DNA of 64,000 nucleotides, taken from Rhizobium sp. Root708 (GTDB taxonomy: Bacteria > Pseudomonadota > Alphaproteobacteria > Rhizobiales > Rhizobiaceae). The position numbers and the translations under genes were made by a program. Shown one piece after another: positions 24,512 to 32,416 of this stretch. Under the pieces are notes generated by a model. That model was not told where the DNA came from. It did no database searches and saw only the letters and a program-made list of their open reading frames with translations. Where the stretch lies: assembly GCF_001429725.1 (NCBI RefSeq), contig NZ_LMHV01000043.1:344288-408287 (forward strand). The letters are read 5' to 3'. Within the stretch, counting starts at the first letter, position 1. The number at the start of each line of letters is the position of its first letter.

Positions 24512-25162
24512 CTAGATGGTCAGGGCAATGAGCGCGTCTCTGTCGAGCAGGCGAACCACCCGCTGCAGTTTGCCGGTCAGGCAAAGGATGCGCTTTTCCC
24601 GAAGCTTGGTGAACGAACGCGCGACGGTTTCGACCGTCAGCCCCAGATAGTCGGCGATATCGCTGCGGGACATCATGATGTCGAACTCGGGTTCCTCAGG
24701 ATGGAGGTTCGCCATCTCCTGGACGAAGGCGGCAACGCGCCGTAGCGCGCTCTGCTCGGTGATGACGAGCTGCTTGCACTGCGCCTTCGCAAGGTTTGTC
24801 AGCGCGATATGCAGCAGATCGATCGGCACGACCGCATCGCGGTTGGAGCGGAAGAGCCGCAGGCGTGTCTCGCAGACGGCTTCCGCGAAATCGGTCCGCA
24901 CATTTCCCTTTTCCAGCCCGAACCACTCGCCCTTGCCGCAGAACGAGAGGATGTATCGCTGTCCGTTGGAGGTCAGGCGGTAGATCCTGACTGCGCCGGC
25001 TTCGACCTGATAGATCGCGAAGGCGTATTCGCCTTCGCTGTAAACAGTCTCGTCGGCCTTCAGCCTGATCGTATCGTCTTTCGCAGCCGTGGAGGCGGCG
25101 CCACAGCGCTGCCCCGGCGCCGTCGTATCCCTTGCGATCGCGTAGCTCTGAAACATGTGCAT
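24512..25162 (-). CDS. Crp/Fnr-family regulator, FixK/FnrN-like
   Basis: About 216 residues from ATG 25162; an open frame continues to TTG 25201. A cyclic-nucleotide-binding-like beta-roll (about 30-115; VYSEGEYAFAIYQVEAGAVR) leads to a dimer helix and a C-terminal winged helix with MSRSDIADYLGLTVETVARSF, in which E-T-V-A-R-S is the recognition helix. That E-x3-[SR] type reads TTGAT-N4-ATCAA boxes. The N-terminal four-Cys cluster of Fnr/FnrN is not visible, which points to FixK. Boxes of this type lie upstream of arcA, the decarboxylases and the gene at 30276, so it is the natural local candidate regulator (inference). Confidence 0.83.
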   Translation of the reverse strand: MHMFQSYAIARDTTAPGQRCGAASTAAKDDTIRLKADETVYSEGEYAFAIYQVEAGAVRIYRLTSNGQRYILSFCGKGEWFGLEKGNVRTDFAEAVCETRLRLFRSNRDAVVPIDLLHIALTNLAKAQCKQLVITEQSALRRVAAFVQEMANLHPEEPEFDIMMSRSDIADYLGLTVETVARSFTKLREKRILCLTGKLQRVVRLLDRDALIALTI

Positions 25163-25315
25163 CGCCCCCGTCAGGACTTCAGCATAGGAGATCACCGCCA
25201 AGGCCGATATTCGAAATACCCCTTACGTACTGCTACGGAAGCAGGCGTACGCCCGTCGGTGTATAACGCTGTCGCCCTTGATGAGAGCGGTGCGACGGTA
25301 TCGCGGGAGGTCTTG

Positions 25316-26269
25316 GTGGCGTCGAAAGAGGGTGACTACGACCAGGCAGATCCGGACCCGGCAAGGGTGCGCGAACAGTTAGCGATCATACTCGCCAGCC
25401 CGGAGTTTCTTGCCTCCGAGCGGGGCCGACGCTTTCTGCGCTACATCGTCGAGGAGGCGCTCGAGGGGCGCCGGGAGCAGCTGAAGGCCTACACGATCGC
25501 GCAGGCGGTTTTCGGCCGCGATGCATCCTTCGATGCGCAGAACGATCCGGTTGTCCGCATCGACGCCGGGCGTATCCGCCGTGCGCTGGAGCGCTATTAT
25601 CTGGTCTCCGGAAACAATGATCTCGTCAGGATCACCATCCCCAAGGGCGGCTATGCGCCCCAATTCGTGATCGTCGCCGATAGAAATCCCGCGACCGAAC
25701 GCAAGCGCGAGGAGAAGCCGTCTCCCGCCGTCCGTGGCGCCCCGACAAGCTATCGCGACCTCATCCTGCCGATCGGCGTTCCCGCGATATTCGGCGCGAT
25801 CGCAATGCTGGCGCTCATCCGGCCGCTCGAATCCTATTTGTGGCCGCCACAGACCTCGCCGGCCGCGGCGACATCGGCGCTGAACAGCAAGGCTGTGATT
25901 GCTGTCGAGCCCTTCGCGGCACTTGGCGGCACGAACGAAAGCACCGATTTTGCCAACGGCCTCGCCGATCAGATGATTGCCAAGCTGATGAATGTGGATG
26001 GGGTCGTCGTGCTTGCGCCGGGCCGTTCAGGCGGGGAGGCGGCCGGCGCGCTGCTGAACCTGCAGGGAAGCGTGCTTGTCGAGGACGGCACACTGCATGT
26101 GCATGCCCGCCTGATCAATGGAAGCGATGGTGCCGTCGCCTGGGCAACGCGATATGACCGCGACCTGAAGGGGCAAACCATCATCGATGTTGAAGACGAG
26201 ATCGCCGGACAGATCGCAAAGGAGGTTTCCAAGAGCCTCGAGATTGCCCGCCCGGCGGCAACTCCGTAG
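25316..26269 (+). CDS. TolB-like membrane protein with N-terminal IPKGGY domain (short form)
   Basis: 317 residues from GTG 25316, with GGGAGG six bases upstream. Residues about 15-120 hold an N-terminal domain (REQLAIILASPEFLASERGR, then A-Y-T-I-A-Q-A-V-F-G-R, then V-R-I-D-A-G-R-I-R-R-A-L-E-R-Y-Y, then I-T-I-P-K-G-G-Y-A-P). One transmembrane helix (about 148-170) follows, then a periplasmic TolB/FlgO-like domain (FANGLADQMIAKLM, then W-A-T-R-Y-D-R-D-L-K). It lacks the TPR part of its two paralogues at 26297 and 54087. It is divergent from the Crp/Fnr gene and convergent with its paralogue. It may be a membrane-bound regulator or sensor; the evidence is architecture only. Confidence 0.75.
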   Translation: MASKEGDYDQADPDPARVREQLAIILASPEFLASERGRRFLRYIVEEALEGRREQLKAYTIAQAVFGRDASFDAQNDPVVRIDAGRIRRALERYYLVSGNNDLVRITIPKGGYAPQFVIVADRNPATERKREEKPSPAVRGAPTSYRDLILPIGVPAIFGAIAMLALIRPLESYLWPPQTSPAAATSALNSKAVIAVEPFAALGGTNESTDFANGLADQMIAKLMNVDGVVVLAPGRSGGEAAGALLNLQGSVLVEDGTLHVHARLINGSDGAVAWATRYDRDLKGQTIIDVEDEIAGQIAKEVSKSLEIARPAATP

Positions 26270-26296
26270 CACCGGAAGCTGCAAACGATCTCGGCC

Positions 26297-28069
26297 CTAT
26301 TGTTGCGTCGAAGCGACGTTCACCCCAGCGGCGCGCAGTCCGCCGTAGAACCGTTCCTGATCCTGCTGGCGGGGCAGGCGCAGCGAAATCTCCCGGCGAA
26401 TATTGGCCATCAGCACGGGTGCATGGCCGTCCAGCCAATCCTTCTCCACCTTCGCATCTGCAGCCTTGCCTGCCGTACCGAGCACGGCAAGCAGGACAAG
26501 GTGATGCATCGGGTTGGAGCCGAGGTCGGACATCCTCGCCCATTCCTCCGCCGTTGCCATATCGTTGCGCATCAGACCGCAGAGCGCCATGCCGGCTTCG
26601 TAATAGCCGCGCGGGCGGCCGCTCTTGTTGAGGGCGACCGACAGCAATTCGCAGCCCGATTGCCATTTGCCCGACATCGCCAGCCGCATCCCGTACTCGC
26701 CTGCAACGTCCACGTCATCGGGGTTGGCCGCATAGGCTGCCGTGCCGGCCTCCAGCGCCTTGTCGATATCCCCGCGGAAGAAATTCACCAGCATCAGGGC
26801 TTGCAGCACACGCGGATTTTCAGGCTCCAGCGATGCGGCACGGTCCACGGCCCCGATCGCGAGCTCGAGCGGCTGGGCGGAGAACGGCGACATGCCGAGC
26901 TTGTAGCGAAAGCGCATCTCGTCGAGGTAGACCAATGCCAGAAGCGCCCAGGAGGTGGCGTTGGCAGGGAAGCGCTGCGTCGCCTGCTGCAGGCAATCGC
27001 GCGCCGCCGCATGGCTTTGCGTATTCATGGTCTGTCGATAGCTGTAATAGGCCAGCGTGCAGGCATAGGCGTCCTGATCCCCGTTCTGGGGCTGCGCGAT
27101 CGCGCTGGTCTCGGTCTGGAAGAGCGCGCCGTAGGGCTGGGCTATGGCGCTGGCCACCTGCCGGGCGATATCGCTCTGGATCACGAGTTTGTTTTGCGCA
27201 TGAAGATCCGCATCGTAATTGTTGGCCCATATCACCGCGCCATCGGACTGGCGCACCAGCCGGGCAACCGATCGAAATCTGCTGCCGTCGAGCTGTACGT
27301 TGCCTTGCAGCGCATAGTCGGCGCCGCCGGACCGACGGTTTTTCAAAGGGTCTGCGACCACCACGATATCACGGAATTGCGCAAGCTGGCCGATGATGTC
27401 GTCCCTGAGGCCGCGGGCAATGTCCGAGCTGGCGTCGTCAGGTCCGCTTTCCGCGAAGAATTCGACGATCACCCTTGGCTCTGCCGCGTCTGGCGCGGGC
27501 GAGCGGGCCGGAGGTGCCCATGTCGCCGGGAAGGCGCCCGCGAGGATGAAGAGGAGAGCAAGGACGGCTGCGAGCCCGCTTGCCAGGCCGAAAGCGACCA
27601 GTGGGCCGCCGGGCCGCTTTTCTGCCGGCGGTGACGCCACCGGCGCGGGCGCGGCGATCGGCAGGGTCTCCGGCTGATCCGCCAGCACGCCCTCGACCGG
27701 CCCGCCGCGGGCATACTCGAAATGCGGGACGTAGCCGCCCTTGGGCACGGTGAGGATGATCGCGTCGTCCTTCCCCGCGACCAGATAATATCGCTCGAGG
27801 GCTCTTCGAATACGGCCAGCCTCGATCCGCACGACCGGATCATTCTGCGGATCGAACGACGCCTCGCGGCCAAATACCACGTTCGCGATGGTGAACGCCT
27901 TGAGGAACTCCGATCGCCCGGCCAGCGTTTCGTTGACGACAAACGCCAAAAAACTCCGCCCACGCTTGGGAGCGTGAAACTCATTGCTGGAGAGAATCCG
28001 CTCGAGCTGTCGGCCGATTTCCTCGGCTGTCGGGCCAAGGCCGTCTGAAACAGTGACTGCGCTTCTCAT
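26297..28069 (-). CDS. TolB-like/TPR membrane protein with N-terminal IPKGGY domain (long form)
   Basis: 590 residues from ATG 28069 (AGGGGCG upstream). The N-terminal domain ends in I-L-T-V-P-K-G-G-Y-V-P, and one transmembrane helix lies near 160-185. A TolB-like segment (R-G-L-R-D-D-I-I-G-Q-L-A, then G-A-V-I-W-A-N-N-Y-D-A-D-L) follows, then about 250 residues of helical TPR-type repeats (AVDRAASLEPENPRVLQALM, DKALEAGTAAYAANPDDVDV). It is the third gene after the FixL- and FixJ-like genes on the same strand, 88 bp behind fixJ-like, so it may be their target or partner. The AT-rich gap may hold its own promoter. Confidence 0.78.
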   Translation of the reverse strand: MRSAVTVSDGLGPTAEEIGRQLERILSSNEFHAPKRGRSFLAFVVNETLAGRSEFLKAFTIANVVFGREASFDPQNDPVVRIEAGRIRRALERYYLVAGKDDAIILTVPKGGYVPHFEYARGGPVEGVLADQPETLPIAAPAPVASPPAEKRPGGPLVAFGLASGLAAVLALLFILAGAFPATWAPPARSPAPDAAEPRVIVEFFAESGPDDASSDIARGLRDDIIGQLAQFRDIVVVADPLKNRRSGGADYALQGNVQLDGSRFRSVARLVRQSDGAVIWANNYDADLHAQNKLVIQSDIARQVASAIAQPYGALFQTETSAIAQPQNGDQDAYACTLAYYSYRQTMNTQSHAAARDCLQQATQRFPANATSWALLALVYLDEMRFRYKLGMSPFSAQPLELAIGAVDRAASLEPENPRVLQALMLVNFFRGDIDKALEAGTAAYAANPDDVDVAGEYGMRLAMSGKWQSGCELLSVALNKSGRPRGYYEAGMALCGLMRNDMATAEEWARMSDLGSNPMHHLVLLAVLGTAGKAADAKVEKDWLDGHAPVLMANIRREISLRLPRQQDQERFYGGLRAAGVNVASTQQ

Positions 28070-28157
28070 GACCGCCCCTGACAGGATCACGCAATTATTT
28101 CAGTATATTCTGACTAACAATAGCTCATAAGCTTCTGGTTGCAAGTGTATTCTCTTC

Positions 28158-28826
28158 TTAACGAGCATAGGTTGGCCAGGCCCGTGCAGGCGCGGCACTC
28201 TCGTCCGACGAAGGCTGCGCGAGCGCCTCGATCGCGGCGGTCATGCGCATCAGCTCGGCGAGATTGCGTGCCCCCATCTTGGCCATCACGTTGGCACGGT
28301 GAACCTCCACGGTGCGCGAGCTGATCCCCAAATGATAGGCGATCATCTTGTTCTGCAGGCCATCGAGCACACCGGCCAGAACCTGTTGTTCGCGGTCGGT
28401 GAGCTGGCGCAGCCGGGCGGCCACGGTTTCGGATCCTGCAGCAGGGCGGCTTTGCCGCTTTGGCGCCATGACGCGGTTGATGGCCGCGACCAACGTCTCT
28501 TCCCGCAGGGGCTTCTCCAGAAAATCCGAGGCTCCTGCCTTCATCGCCTGCACGGCGGCGGCGATGTCGCCATGGCCACTGATCACGATCGTCGGGATAT
28601 TGATAGCAGCATGCCGGAGACGCTCCAGCAGCTCGATACCATCGATACCGCGCATGCGGAGGTCGGTGATCAGGCAGCTTTTCTCCGAAACGGGAAGAAG
28701 ATCCAGAAATGCCTTCGCGGAACTGTGCGCGCGGACGGCAAAGCCTGCCGAGACAAGAAGGAACGTCAGGGATCGCCTGAACGACTCCTCATCGTCGACG
28801 AGGTGGATCGTGAGGTCATTCGCCAT
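28158..28826 (-). CDS. FixJ-type response regulator
   Basis: 222 residues. The receiver domain has D11, D12 and phospho-acceptor D55 (in L-I-T-D-L-R-M), the switch residues S-G-H-G near 86, and K in L-E-K-P-L near 104. The linker leads to a LuxR-type helix-turn-helix (about 140-200; LTDREQQVLAGVLDGLQNKM, then I-S-S-R-T-V-E-V-H). This is the FixJ/NarL layout of the two-component system that activates fixK and nifA in rhizobia at low oxygen. It overlaps the sensor kinase gene by 11 bp. Whether this pair is the symbiotic FixLJ or a paralogue cannot be decided here. Confidence 0.9.
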   Translation of the reverse strand: MANDLTIHLVDDEESFRRSLTFLLVSAGFAVRAHSSAKAFLDLLPVSEKSCLITDLRMRGIDGIELLERLRHAAINIPTIVISGHGDIAAAVQAMKAGASDFLEKPLREETLVAAINRVMAPKRQSRPAAGSETVAARLRQLTDREQQVLAGVLDGLQNKMIAYHLGISSRTVEVHRANVMAKMGARNLAELMRMTAAIEALAQPSSDESAAPARAWPTYAR

Positions 28827-30024
28827 GGGACACGGTCTCCATGAGGGGAAGCGAGAACGAAAAGATCGCGCCGCCTTCCGGTCTTCTGCGAGCGCTCATG
28901 CGGCCGCCATGCGCCTCGACGATACGCCGGGACAAGGCCAGTCCCAGGCCGAGACCATGCGGCTTGCTGGTTATGAAGGGACGAAACAGCGTCTCCTCGA
29001 TGTCGGCAGGAATGCCGCAGCCATTATCCGAGACCTCGACCACGATGCGCCGCCCGTCTTCGGTTCTGGTCCGGATCGCGATGTCAGGCTGTTCGGTCCG
29101 ATCGGTGGCATCAAGTGCGTTGCGGATGAGATTTGTCAGCACCTGCATCACCTGGACCCGATCGACGAGCGCAATGTCTTGCCCCGCCTGGAGGTGCAGA
29201 TCCGGCTGGATGCCGCGTGTTCTGGCCCCGGCGAATGCGAACCCCGCCGCCTGGCGGATCAGGTCATGCAGCGTTGCCGGTGCCCTGCCGCCGGTATTGG
29301 ATCTCGAAAATTCCAGCATGTGCTGGATGATGTTGCCGCCCCGCAGCGCATGCTCGGTGATCTCCGTCAGCACGTCGCGAACCGTCTCGCTCTCGGGGCC
29401 ATGGTCGGCCGTCACGAGCTTGCTGCATCCTTGCGAATAGGCGGCGATCGATGACAGCGGCTGCGAGAGCTCATGCGCAAGGGTCGATGCCATTTCTCCG
29501 AGCGCGTTCACCCTGGCGATGCGCGCAAGCTCGTTCTGAAGCGTCTGCACCTGTTGCAGGGTTTCGCGCTCGGCCCGCAAGTCCTCGAAAACCGCCGCCG
29601 TGAAAACCTGTCGGCCGCGACGCTGCCGGATGACGGTCAGCGTGGCCGGAAATCGATCTCCACTCTTGGGGGTTATCTCACCGGCGCGAACCGCGCCATG
29701 ATCGCTCCAGCGCCCCTTCAGGCGGATGTCGGGCGTCGCACTCCAGAGGAAATCGACCGTGCAGCCGATCAGTTCGTCTTCCTCATAGCCGAACAGGCCG
29801 ATCGCGGTCTTGTTGCAGGCTGAAACGCGATGGCTGTCGCTGAGGAGAAGAACCGCATCCGGCATGCAGTCGTGGAGTTGCCGGATCCAGCCCGTGCGCT
29901 CTCTCACGGCGCTCTTGGAGACATGATCGGGTGCCGCGTGCAGCGCATGCGACAAAACCCGCCCCGCCACGGCTGTGGCAGACGTGCGCTCGGCAATATC
30001 GGGCGCTTCTATCTCGATGGGCAT
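28816..30024 (-). CDS. FixL-like soluble PAS sensor histidine kinase
   Basis: 402 residues, no transmembrane segment. A PAS domain (about 48-152) with VSACNKTAIGLFGYEEDELI resembles the FixL PAS domain in its N-terminal half. The kinase core has the H box at H184 (S-T-L-A-H-E-L-S-Q-P-L), N box near 305 (N-L-I-R-N-A-L-D-A), G1 box D-N-G-C-G-I-P and G2 box G-L-G-L-G-L-A. The usual FixL heme-ligand context (R-x2-H-D) is not seen: the equivalent place reads D-I-R-L-K-G-R-W-S-D-H-G, so heme binding is doubtful. It is the first gene of the kinase-regulator-TolB unit. Confidence 0.86.
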   Translation of the reverse strand: MPIEIEAPDIAERTSATAVAGRVLSHALHAAPDHVSKSAVRERTGWIRQLHDCMPDAVLLLSDSHRVSACNKTAIGLFGYEEDELIGCTVDFLWSATPDIRLKGRWSDHGAVRAGEITPKSGDRFPATLTVIRQRRGRQVFTAAVFEDLRAERETLQQVQTLQNELARIARVNALGEMASTLAHELSQPLSSIAAYSQGCSKLVTADHGPESETVRDVLTEITEHALRGGNIIQHMLEFSRSNTGGRAPATLHDLIRQAAGFAFAGARTRGIQPDLHLQAGQDIALVDRVQVMQVLTNLIRNALDATDRTEQPDIAIRTRTEDGRRIVVEVSDNGCGIPADIEETLFRPFITSKPHGLGLGLALSRRIVEAHGGRMSARRRPEGGAIFSFSLPLMETVSHGE

Positions 30025-30120
30025 GTTACTCCCTCCGCCCCCATGAGAACTCTCTGACCTTCCGGACCGCCTTTCATTTTCAATGATGACTGGAGTTTAT
30101 CACTTTTGGAGGGGGAAACG

Positions 30121-30137
30121 CCGTAGCATCGCGTAAC
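30121..30137 (-). promoter_or_regulatory. 17-bp element shared with 49865-49881; K-box-like direct repeat
   Basis: On the minus strand this reads GTTACG-CGAT-GCTACGG, a direct repeat with a 10-bp period, about 97 bp before the FixL-like start. The identical 17 bp recur before the DUF3302 gene at 49865. The layout recalls the GTTACA-N4-GTTACA K-box I remember for the FxkR regulator of Rhizobium. A response-regulator site is inferred. Confidence 0.5.
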
Positions 30138-30201
30138 CTCTATTGGCTTCATCTTATGAAGCTGCATGACGCGGCGCCGTCTGATCTCCTTGCGTGCGCC
30201 A

Positions 30202-30215
30202 TTGATCCGGCTCAA
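30202..30215 (+). promoter_or_regulatory. Fnr/FixK-type box
   Basis: TTGAT-CCGG-CTCAA matches TTGAT-N4-ATCAA at 9 of 10 positions and ends 60 bp before the secreted-protein ATG at 30276, a usual activator distance. Confidence 0.6.
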
Positions 30216-30275
30216 TGCCCTCGGGCAACTGTTTCGTTACTGTTACCGATAGAACGGATGATCGTTTGAGGGAGC

Positions 30276-30638
30276 ATGACCGCCATGAAGCTTGCCCTTG
30301 CCATCGCAATGACCATCGCGGCCGCCACGGTCACGGCACCCCCCGCCGGAGCGCAGGAAAGCCGCAAGGAACACAGGCGCATGAACTGGGCCGAGAACCT
30401 GCCCGAAGCGGTCAAGGCCTATCACGGCAAACGGTTCTCGGTTGTCAGCTACCGCACGGCACACGAGGTCGGCGCCGTGCCGACGCCCGGAAGTGCCAAG
30501 GAGGTCGAAGCGATCCGCTCCGCCGCCCGGTCGAACGAATGGCTCGTGGGCCAGCTGAAAGCCAAGAAGTTGACACCCAATGATATCGAATGGGTCACGC
30601 GTGCCCGCAACGGCAATCTGACCTTTTACGTAGAATGA
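30276..30638 (+). CDS. small secreted protein under an Fnr-type box
   Basis: 120 residues. A cleavable signal (KLALAIAMTIAAATVTAPPAGA, cut after A-G-A) precedes a basic mature protein with MNWAENLPEAVKAYHGKRFS and L-T-P-N-D-I-E-W-V-T-R-A-R-N-G-N-L-T-F-Y-V. No family recognised. GAGGGA directly before ATG 30276 supports the start; ATG 30285 is an alternative. It is divergent from the FixL-like gene, and the box at 30202 suggests induction at low oxygen. Confidence 0.7.
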   Translation: MTAMKLALAIAMTIAAATVTAPPAGAQESRKEHRRMNWAENLPEAVKAYHGKRFSVVSYRTAHEVGAVPTPGSAKEVEAIRSAARSNEWLVGQLKAKKLTPNDIEWVTRARNGNLTFYVE

Positions 30639-30802
30639 GCGACAACCGCGCCCGCAGGAACGGTCCCCGCCGGCATCGCAGACGGCCGCTTTTTCGCAGC
30701 AGCCGTTCGTCCACCGCCGCAATGCCGGCGTGGTGGAAAGATGCCGGGATGAGGGTCCGTGTCCGACTGGCGCTCGTCTATCCTCACCATGAGGGTTCGG
30801 TG

Positions 30803-31009
30803 ATGTGGCAGTTGGTCGTCGAAGCTCCATTCGAGCAGGATATAGAACTCGCCGTCATCGATGACGAAGGGGTCCATGCCCTTGTTTTCCCCTGTCTGCG
30901 CACCGCCGGCGGATGGGCCAATGCCGTCACCGGCGAGATGCTAGACGTGCACCCGACCCACTGGCGCTATTGGCAGGCCGAGCGCCGTCAGGCGTCCGAT
31001 CTCCACTGA
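30803..31009 (+). CDS. short hypothetical protein
   Basis: 68 residues from ATG 30803 with GAGGG upstream: M-W-Q-L-V-V-E-A-P-F-E-Q-D-I-E-L-A then GVHALVFPCLRTAGGWANA then V-H-P-T-H-W-R-Y-W. The reading frame is open further left (ATG 30722 would give 95 residues), so the start is uncertain. The composition and H-P-T-H-W-R-Y-W end look like real protein rather than an antisense shadow. Cytoplasmic, function unknown. It sits between the Fnr-type boxes at 30202 and 31044. Confidence 0.5.
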   Translation: MWQLVVEAPFEQDIELAVIDDEGVHALVFPCLRTAGGWANAVTGEMLDVHPTHWRYWQAERRQASDLH

Positions 31010-31043
31010 TCGGGTACCCCCATCAAACATGCTGCACTGCACA

Positions 31044-31057
31044 TTGTTTGCGATCAA
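31044..31057 (+). promoter_or_regulatory. Fnr/FixK-type box upstream of arcA
   Basis: TTGTT-TGCG-ATCAA matches 9 of 10 consensus positions and ends 90 bp before the arcA ATG. The N4 spacer TGCG is the same as in the perfect box at 36920. Activation of arc genes by Fnr-family proteins is known in other bacteria. Confidence 0.7.
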
Positions 31058-31147
31058 TGACATGACCGCGCCGCGCAAAATAGTCTGGCGGGGTTCGCAG
31101 GCGGTCGTCGCACCGCCATCCCGCAAGGCTGCTTTAAGGAGACCCGC

Positions 31148-32377
31148 ATGCGTGGTTTCGGTGTTCATTCCGAGGTCGGCAAGCTCAGGACCGTAATGGT
31201 CTGCCGGCCATCCCTGGCGCATCAGCGCCTGACGCCCGCCAACTGCCATGACCTGCTTTTCGACGATGTCCTGTGGGTCCATGAAGCGCAGAAGGATCAC
31301 TATGATTTCGTCCTGAAAATGCAGGAGAGGGGCGTCGAGGTTCTCGAGCTCCACGACCTGCTCGGCCAGACGCTCGCCGACAAGGAGGCGCGCGACTTCG
31401 TGCTCGACCGGCGCATCACCCCGAATGTGCTCGGCTCGCAGATCGCGGAAGCCGTGCGTCCCTGGCTCGACGAGATGAACCCCACCCAGCTTGCGGCTTT
31501 CATGATCGGCGGCATCGCCATCTCGGACCTGCCAGACGTCCGGGCGAAGACGTTGATGCTGAGCGCACTGCCGGAAACCGAATTCGTCATCCCGCCCATC
31601 CCGAACACGCTGTTCCAGCGCGATCCCTCCTGCTGGATCTATGGCGGTGTGACCGTCAACCCGATGTTCTGGCCGGCGCGGCGGGCCGAGACCTTGATCC
31701 AGCGCGCCATCTACAAGTTCCATCCGACCTTCCGCGACGGCGACTTCAAGATTTGGTGGGGCGACAGCGACCATCAGTTCGCCAATGCCTCGATGGAAGG
31801 CGGCGACGTCATGCCGATCGGAAACGGCACTGTCCTCATCGGCATGGGCGAACGCACGACCTACCAGGCGGTGGGGCAGGTGGCGCAGGCGCTGTTCCGC
31901 AACAAGGCGGTGAAGCGGGTGATCGGCTGCCTGATGCCGAAGAGCCGCGCGGCGATGCACCTCGACACCGTCTTCAGCTTCTGCGACCGCGATGTTGTGA
32001 CCCTGTTTGCCGAAGTGGTGGACCAGATCCGCTGCTACAGCATGCACCCCAAGGGTGACGACGGCACCTTCGAGATCCATCCGGAGAACAAGCCGATGCT
32101 CGAAGTGGTTGCCGAGGCACTGGGGCTGCCCAGCCTGCGGGTCGTCGAGACCGGCGGCAATTCCTATCAGGCGGAGCGCGAGCAGTGGGACGACGGCAAC
32201 AACGTCGTGGCGCTCGAGCCCGGCGTCGTCGTCGCCTACGACCGCAACACCTACACCAACACGCTGCTGCGCAAGGCGGGGATCGAGGTGATCACCATCC
32301 GCGGCTCGGAACTCGGCCGCGGCCGCGGCGGCGGACATTGCATGACGTGCCCGATCTGGCGCGACCCGGCGTACTGA
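31148..32377 (+). CDS. arcA: arginine deiminase
   Basis: 409 residues, normal ADI size. It hydrolyses arginine to citrulline and ammonia in the cytoplasm. Guanidino-group modifying enzyme signatures are clear: F-Q-R-D-P-S near 155, catalytic Glu/His in M-E-G-G-D-V-M-P and M-H-L-D-T-V-F, and nucleophile Cys398 in G-G-G-H-C-M-T-C-P-I. It is the first gene of arcA-arcB-arcC: 39 bp before arcB. AAGGAGACC precedes ATG 31148. The Fnr-type box at 31044 fits induction when oxygen runs low, when the pathway supplies ATP and base. Confidence 0.95.
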   Translation: MRGFGVHSEVGKLRTVMVCRPSLAHQRLTPANCHDLLFDDVLWVHEAQKDHYDFVLKMQERGVEVLELHDLLGQTLADKEARDFVLDRRITPNVLGSQIAEAVRPWLDEMNPTQLAAFMIGGIAISDLPDVRAKTLMLSALPETEFVIPPIPNTLFQRDPSCWIYGGVTVNPMFWPARRAETLIQRAIYKFHPTFRDGDFKIWWGDSDHQFANASMEGGDVMPIGNGTVLIGMGERTTYQAVGQVAQALFRNKAVKRVIGCLMPKSRAAMHLDTVFSFCDRDVVTLFAEVVDQIRCYSMHPKGDDGTFEIHPENKPMLEVVAEALGLPSLRVVETGGNSYQAEREQWDDGNNVVALEPGVVVAYDRNTYTNTLLRKAGIEVITIRGSELGRGRGGGHCMTCPIWRDPAY

Positions 32378-32416
32378 CGCCTTCACCCCACGAAACAGAC
32401 CCGACGGAGCAAGAAA

